A stretch of DNA of 15,131 bases from JACVRU01 sp040905885. Lineage in GTDB: Bacteria > Actinomycetota > Thermoleophilia > Gaiellales > Gaiellaceae. The notes below the pieces were generated by a model, which did not search any database, was not told where the DNA came from, and worked only from the letters and a program-made list of their open reading frames with translations. The stretch is from positions 1 through 15,131 of the forward strand of contig JBBDQR010000175.1 in the NCBI GenBank assembly GCA_040905885.1, written 5' to 3'. Shown here piece by piece: positions 6,155 through 12,295 of the stretch (positions within the stretch are counted from its first letter, which is position 1; each line of letters begins with the position of its first letter). The position numbers and the translations under genes were made by a program.

Positions 6155-6160
6155 AAGCTA
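6155..6160 (-). promoter_or_regulatory. Candidate -10 element for the sugar dehydrogenase gene
   Basis: TAGCTT on the minus strand matches TANNNT and is separated from the GTG start at 6147 by exactly seven bases, which would put the transcription start on or next to the start codon. No -35 match is evident. The whole gap to the divergent trkA gene is 39 bp, so both promoters must lie in it or in the opposite coding regions. Confidence 0.4.
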
Positions 6161-6174
6161 TCTGACGACGGCTG

Positions 6175-6180
6175 TAGCCT
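6175..6180 (+). promoter_or_regulatory. Candidate -10 element for the trkA operon
   Basis: TAGCCT lies six bases before the trkA GTG start, and no Shine-Dalgarno precedes that start, again fitting leaderless transcription. ACGACA (6150-6155), 19 bases further up, matches four of six -35 positions. This would be the only promoter I can point to for the whole downstream potassium gene cluster. Confidence 0.4.
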
Positions 6181-6186
6181 CCCGCC

Positions 6187-7515
6187 GTGAAGATCGTCGT
6201 GATCGGCGCCGGCCAGGTGGGCTCGACCGTCGTGGAGGCGCTGCACGACGAGCACGAGCTGACCGTCATCGACCTCGACGGCTCCCGGCTCGGACCGCTC
6301 TCGTACCGGCACGACATCTCGACGATCGAGGGAAACGGGGCGACTCGAAGCGTCCTGCTCGAGGCGGGCATCAAGGAGGCCGACCTCCTCATCGCCTGCA
6401 GCTCGCGCGACGAGCCGAACCTGATCGCCGCGATGCTCGCGAAGAAGCTCAACCCGCGGATCCGCGCGGTCGTCCGCGCGACCGAGGTCGAGTACCTCGA
6501 GGCCTGGCACGAGCGGCAGCTGGACGTCGACCTCGTCGTCTCCTCCGAGATCGAGACCGCCTACGCCGTCTCGCGCATCCTCGGCGTGCCGGCCGCCAGG
6601 CAGACGGACGTTTTCGCCGAGGGTCAAGTGCAGATCGTCGAGTTCGACGTCGAGGCGGGCGCCGGGAACCACGCCGTGATCGGCCGGCAGCTCCGCGAGG
6701 CGCGGATCCCCGCCGACTCGAAGGTGGCGAGCATCATCCGCGGCGACTCGGCGATCGTGCCCCGAGGTGCCGAGTCGATCGAGCCGGGCGACCGCGTGAT
6801 CGTGATCGGCTCGCCGCGCGCCGCCCAGGAATGGAGCTCGATCATCGCCGGCGACCGGCCGCGCCTCGACGACGTCGTCATCTACGGCGGCGGCCGCATC
6901 GGGATCGCCGTCGCCGAGCACTTGATCCGGCAGAACATCCGCGTGCGGATGATCGAGAGCGACCGCGACCGAGCGCGGCTGGTGGCCGAGAAGCTTCCCG
7001 AGGCGCGCGTCTTCCACGCGACCGGCGTCGATCCCGACTTCCTCGAGCGCGAGCGGATCGGCCAGTCGCGGGCGGCGATCTTCGCCATGCGCGACGACGC
7101 GAAGAACCACTACGCGGCGACGCTGGCCAGGATTCACGGCGTCGGCTTCACGATCGCGATCGTGCACGAGCCGATCTCGATCGAGGTCTTCGAGCAGGCC
7201 GGCGTCGACGTGGCCGTCAACCCGCGCCAGCTGACCGCGGAGGAGCTCGTCCGCTTCGCCCACGACCCGCGCACCCAGCAGGTGACGATGCTCGAGGGCG
7301 ACCGCTACGAGGTGCTCGACGTCACCGTCCGGGCCGAGAGCGAGCTCGTCAACACGCGCTTCCGCGACCTGCCGATGACGGGGGCGCTGATCGGCGCGAT
7401 CGTCCGCAACGGCAAGGCGATCTTCCCGCACGGCGACGACGTGCTGCTGCCCGGCGACCGCGTGATCGTCTTCACCGAGGCCCGGCGCGCGGCCGAGGTG
7501 GAACAGGCCCTTTGA
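6187..7515 (+). CDS. trkA: Trk potassium uptake system regulatory subunit TrkA
   Basis: A 442-residue cytoplasmic gating subunit that binds nucleotides and controls TrkH potassium channels. It has the duplicated RCK layout. The first Rossmann domain has GAGQVG (7-12) with acidic Asp29 ending strand 2, followed by an RCK_C domain (about 145-220) with the usual EPGDRVIVIG (199-208). The second Rossmann domain has GGGRIG (234-239) with Glu257, followed by a second RCK_C domain (about 370-440) with LPGDRVIVFT (421-430). GTG at 6187 is chosen because it puts the beta strand KIVVIGAG at the N-terminus as in the family. Length is close to the roughly 450-residue norm. The stop overlaps the following trkH start (TTGA). 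It lies at the head of the potassium operon and its promoter is likely in the 39-bp gap before it. Confidence 0.95.
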   Translation: MKIVVIGAGQVGSTVVEALHDEHELTVIDLDGSRLGPLSYRHDISTIEGNGATRSVLLEAGIKEADLLIACSSRDEPNLIAAMLAKKLNPRIRAVVRATEVEYLEAWHERQLDVDLVVSSEIETAYAVSRILGVPAARQTDVFAEGQVQIVEFDVEAGAGNHAVIGRQLREARIPADSKVASIIRGDSAIVPRGAESIEPGDRVIVIGSPRAAQEWSSIIAGDRPRLDDVVIYGGGRIGIAVAEHLIRQNIRVRMIESDRDRARLVAEKLPEARVFHATGVDPDFLERERIGQSRAAIFAMRDDAKNHYAATLARIHGVGFTIAIVHEPISIEVFEQAGVDVAVNPRQLTAEELVRFAHDPRTQQVTMLEGDRYEVLDVTVRAESELVNTRFRDLPMTGALIGAIVRNGKAIFPHGDDVLLPGDRVIVFTEARRAAEVEQAL

Positions 7516-9047
7516 TCTCCAGCGCGCGGCTGCGCCGTGCCGTTCGCCGCGACACGATCGGCGTCGACGTCGGCGCCGCGCTCAACCTCATCGGGGCGCT
7601 CGTCCGGTACCTGAGCCTCGCCTTTCTCTTCCCAGCGGCGATCGCGCTCGGCTACGGCGAGTCGCCCTGGCCGTTCCTCGCGGCGGCGGCAATCACCGCG
7701 GCCTCCGGCTTCGCGCTCGAGCGGGTGACGCGCGGAAAGGAGCAGGTCGGCACGCGCGAGGGCTTCCTCGTCGTCGCGCTCACGTGGGCCTTCGCTGCCG
7801 GCTTCGGCTGCCTGCCGTACCTCTTCTCGGGCGAGGCGCAGCTCGGCAACCCGGCGAACGCCTTCTTCGAGTCGATGTCGGGCTTCACGACGACGGGCTC
7901 CAGCGTCCTGACCGACAGCGAGGCGCTGCCGCAGGGGCTGCTGATGTGGAGGCAGTTCACGCAGTGGCTCGGCGGCATGGGGATCATCGTGCTCGCGCTG
8001 GCCGTGCTGCCGCGCCTGCGCGTCGGCGGCCGGCAGCTGTTCGAGTCGGAGGTGCCCGGCCCCGAGGTGGAGCGTCTGGCGACGTCCATCCGCGAGACCG
8101 CCCGGCGGCTGTGGGTCGTCTACATCGCGCTCACCGGCGTCCTCGCGGCGCTGCTCTACGGCTACGCGGTCGCGGGCGTGGACGAGCGGATGAGCCTGTA
8201 CGACGCGGTCGCGCACGCCTTCACCACGATGCCCACGGGCGGCTTCTCGCCCCAGAGGGAGTCGCTCGCCGCCTTCGGCGCGGCGACGCAGTGGACCGTG
8301 ATCGTCTTCATGGTCGTCGCCGGCACCAACTTCGCGCTCCTCTACGCGGTGCTCGTGCGGCAGCGTGCCCGCTCGCTGCTCCGCGACGAGGAGTTCCGCG
8401 TCTATCTCGCGCTCGTCGCGGTCGCGTCCTTCGTCATCGTCGCCGAGCTGATCACGGAGGGCATCCTCGAGGGGGAGGCGGCCGTCCGGCACGGCCTCTT
8501 CCAGGCGGTGTCGATGCTGACGACGACCGGCTACGCGAGCGTCGACTTCAACGAGTGGACCGCGCTCGCCGCCGTCGGCCTGGTGGGGCTGATGTTCATC
8601 GGCGGCTCCGCGGGCTCGACCGCGGGGTCGATCAAGGTCGTCCGCCATCTACTGATCGGCAAGAGCCTCCGGCGTGAGCTCGACGTCGCCGTCCATCCCG
8701 AGGTGATCTCGCCCCTCCGGTTCAGCGGCCGGCCCGTGGACGAGAAGACGCTCAGGGCCGTGATCGCCTTCGTGCTCCTCTACGTCGGGCTCTTCGCGGC
8801 AGGCGCGCTCGTGCTCACGATCGACGCGGCGATCGGCGACCAGGTCGTCACCCCATTCGAGGCGATCGCCGCCGCCGCGACGACGCTCGGGAACGTCGGC
8901 CCGGGGTTCGGCTTCGCCGGCCCCTTCGGCTCCTTCGAGCCGTTCAGCGACTTCTCGAAAGCCGTCATGATCGTCCTCATGTGGCTCGGCCGCCTGGAGA
9001 TCGTCCCGGTGCTCGTGCTCTTCACCCGGCGCTACTGGCGAGCGTGA
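7512..9047 (+). CDS. trkH: TrkH potassium channel subunit, first copy (canonical filter)
   Basis: A 511-residue membrane protein of the TrkH/KtrB superfamily forming the potassium-conducting pore. The four filter loops are readable: SGFTTTGSS (123-131), FTTMPTGGFS (237-246), LTTTGYASVDF (336-346) and TTLGNVGPGFG (457-467). The mid-protein segment GSAGSTAGSIKVVRHL (365-380) is characteristic of the family. The start is TTG at 7512, overlapping the trkA stop as TTGA. No ATG or GTG in frame nearby fits, and the paralogue downstream begins at the equivalent place, which supports it. A weak GAGGTGG lies about ten bases upstream. It works with TrkA. Length is typical. It is the better candidate of the two copies for ordinary K+ uptake. 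Confidence 0.93.
   Translation: MISSARLRRAVRRDTIGVDVGAALNLIGALVRYLSLAFLFPAAIALGYGESPWPFLAAAAITAASGFALERVTRGKEQVGTREGFLVVALTWAFAAGFGCLPYLFSGEAQLGNPANAFFESMSGFTTTGSSVLTDSEALPQGLLMWRQFTQWLGGMGIIVLALAVLPRLRVGGRQLFESEVPGPEVERLATSIRETARRLWVVYIALTGVLAALLYGYAVAGVDERMSLYDAVAHAFTTMPTGGFSPQRESLAAFGAATQWTVIVFMVVAGTNFALLYAVLVRQRARSLLRDEEFRVYLALVAVASFVIVAELITEGILEGEAAVRHGLFQAVSMLTTTGYASVDFNEWTALAAVGLVGLMFIGGSAGSTAGSIKVVRHLLIGKSLRRELDVAVHPEVISPLRFSGRPVDEKTLRAVIAFVLLYVGLFAAGALVLTIDAAIGDQVVTPFEAIAAAATTLGNVGPGFGFAGPFGSFEPFSDFSKAVMIVLMWLGRLEIVPVLVLFTRRYWRA
8088..8116 (+). repeat. Exact 29-bp match shared by the two trkH genes (copy 1)
   Basis: This segment encodes the end of SIRETARRLWV in the first TrkH and is identical base for base to 9626-9654 in the second, although other parts of the genes differ more. 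It may reflect codon-level constraint or recent gene conversion between the paralogues. Confidence 0.7.
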
Positions 9048-10585
9048 GGCTCACCCGGGCGCGGCTCCGGCGGGCGTTCCGGCGGGAAACGTTCGGCGTC
9101 GACGTCGGGGCCGCGTTCGACCTCGTCGGGCGCGTGCTGACCGTGCTCGGCCTCGCGTACCTGCTGCCTGCCGTGCTCGCAATCGGGTACGGGGAGTCCT
9201 GGTGGCCGTTCGTCGCCGCGGGAGCGATGACCTCGGCGTTCGGCGTCACGGTGCAGTGGCTGTCGGGCGAGCAGGAGCGCATCCGCCCCCGGGAGGGCTT
9301 CCTCGTCGTCGCGCTGATCTGGCTGCTCGTCCCGTTCTTCGGGGCGCTGCCCTACGTCCTCTCCGGCGAGCCACAGCTCGCGAGCCCGGTCGACGCCTAC
9401 TTCGAGTCGGTCTCCGGGTTTACCGCCACCGGGGCCACGATCCTCACCGACATCGAGTCCCTGCCGCGCGCGCTGCTCATGTGGCGCCAGTTCACGCAGT
9501 GGCTGGGCGGCATGGGCATCGTCATCCTCGCGATCGCGATCCTGCCGCGCCTGCGGGTCGGCGGACGGCAGCTGCTGATGTCGGAGCTCCCGGGGCCGAC
9601 GGAGGTCGAGCGGCTGAGCGTGTCGATCCGCGAGACCGCCCGGCGGCTGTGGGTGCTCTACGTGGCGCTCACCGTGATGCTCGCCGCGCTGCTCGCGCTC
9701 TACGGCGCGGTCGGGCTCGACGACGCGGTGGGCCTGTACGAGGCGGTGGCCCACTCGTTCACGGCGGTCGCGATCGGGGGCTTCTCGACCGAGGCGGAGT
9801 CGGCCGCGGCGTTCTCCCCGCTGACCCAGTGGACGATGGCGGCCTTCATCGTCGTCGCTGGCGTCAACTTCCTGCGCCTCTACCGGCTCTTCGTCCAGCG
9901 CCAGCCCCTCGCCTTCGCCCGCGACGACGAGCTGCGGCTCTACCTGCTCCTGCTCGCCGGCGGGTCGCTCGTCCTCTTCCTCGAGATCCTCGGCAACGGC
10001 CGCTTCGACGGCGAGGAGGCGATCCGCCACGCCGTCTTCCAGGCTGTCTCGATCATGACGACGGCCGGCTTCGCGAGCGCGGACTACGTCCAGTGGGGGC
10101 CGCTGGCGGCCGTGACGCTGGTCGGGCTGATGTTCTTCGGCGCCTCGGCCGGCTCGACCGCGGGCTCGATCAAGGTCGTCCGCCACCTGCTCATCGGCCG
10201 GCTGCTCCGGCGCGAGCTCGACCAGACGATCCATCCGGAGATCGTCGCCCCCGTGCGGCTCAACCGGCGGCCGGTGGACGAGCGCGTGCTCCGCGCCGTG
10301 CTCGCCTTCGTGCTGCTCTACGTGGGTCTCTTCGCCGTGGGCGCGCTCGCGCTCGTCTTCGAGTCGTTCCGGGTGGCGACGGAGGTGACGCCGTTCGAGG
10401 CGATCTCGGCCGCGGCGGCGACGCTGGGCAACGTCGGGCCGGCCTTCGGCTTCGCCGGGCCGTTCGGGTCGTACGAGCCGTTCAGCGACCTCTCGAAAGG
10501 GGTGATGATCCTGCTCATGTGGCTCGGCAGGGTGGAGATCATCCCGGTGGTCGTGCTGTTCACGCGCTCCTACTGGCGGACCTGA
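9044..10585 (+). CDS. TrkH-family transporter, second tandem copy with altered filter loops
   Basis: A 513-residue paralogue of the preceding TrkH, alignable along its whole length with only one-residue differences in loop length. The pore loops differ: SGFTATGAT (124-132), FTAVAIGGFS (239-248, Ile244 where the first copy has Thr242), MTTAGFASADY (338-348) and ATLGNVGPAFG (459-469). Loop four and the segment GASAGSTAGSIKVVRHL (366-382) are conserved. The filter glycines (130, 245, 342, 462) are all kept, so it should still be a cation pathway. K+/Na+ selectivity, conductance or TrkA dependence may differ. GTG at 9044 overlaps the previous stop (GTGA). The next gene begins four bases after its stop. 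A tandem duplication origin is clear from the sequence. Confidence 0.92.
   Translation: MRLTRARLRRAFRRETFGVDVGAAFDLVGRVLTVLGLAYLLPAVLAIGYGESWWPFVAAGAMTSAFGVTVQWLSGEQERIRPREGFLVVALIWLLVPFFGALPYVLSGEPQLASPVDAYFESVSGFTATGATILTDIESLPRALLMWRQFTQWLGGMGIVILAIAILPRLRVGGRQLLMSELPGPTEVERLSVSIRETARRLWVLYVALTVMLAALLALYGAVGLDDAVGLYEAVAHSFTAVAIGGFSTEAESAAAFSPLTQWTMAAFIVVAGVNFLRLYRLFVQRQPLAFARDDELRLYLLLLAGGSLVLFLEILGNGRFDGEEAIRHAVFQAVSIMTTAGFASADYVQWGPLAAVTLVGLMFFGASAGSTAGSIKVVRHLLIGRLLRRELDQTIHPEIVAPVRLNRRPVDERVLRAVLAFVLLYVGLFAVGALALVFESFRVATEVTPFEAISAAAATLGNVGPAFGFAGPFGSYEPFSDLSKGVMILLMWLGRVEIIPVVVLFTRSYWRT
9626..9654 (+). repeat. Exact 29-bp match shared by the two trkH genes (copy 2)
   Basis: Partner of 8088-8116. 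Both copies lie at the same codons of the two paralogues. A second, nearly identical stretch covers the codons of GSTAGSIKVVRH in each gene, including an exact 20-base run (TCGATCAAGGTCGTCCGCCA). Confidence 0.7.
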
Positions 10586-10589
10586 GGCC

Positions 10590-11756
10590 GTGACGCTCAC
10601 GCAGCTGGCCGTGACCGTCGCGCTGCTCGGCGCGCTCGGGCTCGTGGCGAGCCGCTTCGGGCTCTCCGCCATCCCGGCCTACCTGCTCGCCGGGCTGCTG
10701 CTCGGGCCCAACGAGCCGGAGTTCCTGACCGTGGTGCGGCCGTCGGAGGTGACCGAGTTCGTGGCCGAGCTCGGCGTGATCTTCCTGCTCTTCTTCTTGG
10801 GCCTCGAGTTCCCGCTCGTCCGTTTCCTGCGGGCCGGCCGTCACGTGATGATCGGCGGGGCGATCGACCTCGCCGCCAACGCGGCGTTCGGCCTCGCCGT
10901 CGGCATCGCGGCGTTCGGGCTCTCGTTCGGAGCGCTCGTGCTGGCGGCGGCCGTCTACGTCACCTCGAGCGCGGTCACGATCAAGGGGCTCACCGACTTC
11001 CGCCGGCTCGCCGACGACGAGACAGGACTCGTCCTCGGGATCCTCCTCTTCGAGGACCTCGTGATCGCGCTGGTGCTCGGCTTCGCCGCGACGGGCGGCG
11101 GCACGGCCGCCGGCACGCTGTCGATCGGGGCGAAGGCGGTGGCCTTCGTCCTCGGCTCGCTACTGGTCGCTCGCTGGCTCACCCGGCTCGTCGACCGCGT
11201 GCTCGACGGGCTCCCGCGCGAGTTCTTCCTGCTCTTCGTGTTCGGGCTCCTGATCGGCATGAGTGCGACCTCGGCCGCCCTGGGCCTGTCGGAGGCGATC
11301 GGGGCGCTCATGGCAGGCGTCGTCTTCGCGGACACCGCCGCGCGGATGGAGATCGAGGAGCGCTTCTTCAGCTTCCGCGACCTCTTCGGCGCGCTCTTCT
11401 TCTTCGTCTTCGGGCTGACGATCGAGCTCGATGCGATCGACACAGTCGGGTGGATCGTGGCGCTCGCGGTGGTGCTCACCCTCGTGGGCAAGCTGGGCGG
11501 CGGCTTCGCGGCCGGCCGGATCACCGGCCTTACGAGCCGGCAGAGCCTCAACGTCGGCGCCGCGCTCGTCGCCCACGGTGAGTTCACGATCATCCTCGCC
11601 CAGCTCGCGCGCGGGAACCCGAAGCTCTCCGGCGAGGTGAAGCGCGACCTGATGGCGTTCGCCGGGCTCTACGTGCTGGCAACGGCGACCCTCGGAGTGG
11701 TGCTTATGAAGGAGTCGCGCCGCATCGGGCGGTTACTGTTCCCGGTGACGACGTGA
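10590..11756 (+). CDS. khtU: CPA2-family K+/H+ antiporter KhtU
   Basis: A 388-residue membrane antiporter resembling Bacillus KhtU (YhaU), which expels K+ in exchange for protons. It is hydrophobic throughout, with about a dozen helices. Family landmarks are FLLFFLGLEF (65-74), VTSSAVTIKGL (124-134), the core ILLFEDLVIA (151-160) with Glu155-Asp156 where Kef proteins have Gln-Asp, SEAIGALMAGVVFADT (234-249), FRDLFGALFFFVFGL (262-276), Lys301 in LVGKLGG, and GAALVAHGEFTIILAQL (323-339). GTG at 10590 starts four bases after the second trkH stop. The gene lacks the C-terminal RCK domain of KefC, and the regulator is encoded separately by the next gene, which overlaps by 4 bp. The separate-subunit arrangement is what identifies it as KhtU rather than KefB/C. 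Confidence 0.92.
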   Translation: MTLTQLAVTVALLGALGLVASRFGLSAIPAYLLAGLLLGPNEPEFLTVVRPSEVTEFVAELGVIFLLFFLGLEFPLVRFLRAGRHVMIGGAIDLAANAAFGLAVGIAAFGLSFGALVLAAAVYVTSSAVTIKGLTDFRRLADDETGLVLGILLFEDLVIALVLGFAATGGGTAAGTLSIGAKAVAFVLGSLLVARWLTRLVDRVLDGLPREFFLLFVFGLLIGMSATSAALGLSEAIGALMAGVVFADTAARMEIEERFFSFRDLFGALFFFVFGLTIELDAIDTVGWIVALAVVLTLVGKLGGGFAAGRITGLTSRQSLNVGAALVAHGEFTIILAQLARGNPKLSGEVKRDLMAFAGLYVLATATLGVVLMKESRRIGRLLFPVTT

Positions 11757-12274
11757 CGACCGAGCTGCGAGAGACGCGCCTCCCCGGCGTCGGGGTGAAG
11801 TACACGCTGCTGTGCGGGCACGGCCAGCGGCTCGCGATCATTCTCCACAACGACGGCACCCGCGAGCTCTACGTCTTCGAGCGGCCGACCGACGAGGAGC
11901 CTTCCGCGGTCGTCGAGCTCGACGACGACGAGGCCCGCCAGCTCGGGGCCGTGCTCGGCGGCGCCTACGAGCGGCCGAAGATCGTCGAGGAGCTGGAGAT
12001 GGCGCTCGGCGAGCTGGCGATCGAGTGGATCCCCGTGCCCGCGGACAGCCCGGCGATCGGCAAGTCGCTCGCCGAGGCCGCGTTCCGCGCGCGCACCGGG
12101 ATCACGATCATCGCCATCCTCCGCGAGCCCGAGCCGGTCACCGGCGCGCAGCCCGACGACGTCATCCAGGAGGGCGACACGCTCGTCACCGTCGGCAAGC
12201 TCGGCCAGTACGCCGCGTTTCGCAGGCTGCTCGCGGAGGGCCCCTTCGGCGACCAGCCACGCTCTCCGAAGTAG
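11753..12274 (+). CDS. khtT: KhtT-like RCK_C regulatory subunit of the K+/H+ antiporter
   Basis: A 173-residue cytoplasmic regulator. Residues 5-72 match the KhtT N-terminal domain (TRLPGVGVKYTL, LAIILHNDGTRELYVFER, DDDEARQLGAVLGGAY). Residues about 85-162 form an RCK_C (TrkA_C) domain with EWIPVPADSPAIGKSL (91-106), GITIIAILRE (116-125) and IQEGDTLVTVG (138-148). In Bacillus, KhtT inhibits KhtU until released by ligands, and its RCK_C domain binds c-di-AMP; that ligand is known for the family, not shown here. GTG at 11753 overlaps the khtU stop (GTGA). The TAG stop at 12272-12274 is in the same reading frame as the next antiporter gene, which has no usual start codon nearby. Confidence 0.93.
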   Translation: MTTELRETRLPGVGVKYTLLCGHGQRLAIILHNDGTRELYVFERPTDEEPSAVVELDDDEARQLGAVLGGAYERPKIVEELEMALGELAIEWIPVPADSPAIGKSLAEAAFRARTGITIIAILREPEPVTGAQPDDVIQEGDTLVTVGKLGQYAAFRRLLAEGPFGDQPRSPK

Positions 12275-12283
12275 CCGGCGAGG

Positions 12284-12289
12284 AAGGAG
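12284..12289 (+). promoter_or_regulatory. Shine-Dalgarno AAGGAG for the CPA1 antiporter gene
   Basis: AAGGAG follows the khtT stop by nine bases and is six bases before GTT at 12296, where the conserved antiporter N-terminus begins. It is badly placed for the first in-frame ATG at 12410. It is the reason the GTT position is proposed as the true initiation site. Confidence 0.65.
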
Positions 12290-12295
12290 CCGGCC

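Noticed and set aside
9032..10672. Minus-strand open frame of 546 codons opposite the second trkH
   Set aside because: Its product is an Arg/Glu/Asp/Gly/His-rich low-complexity sequence, as expected from reading a GC-rich gene in antisense. The plus strand encodes an unmistakable TrkH.
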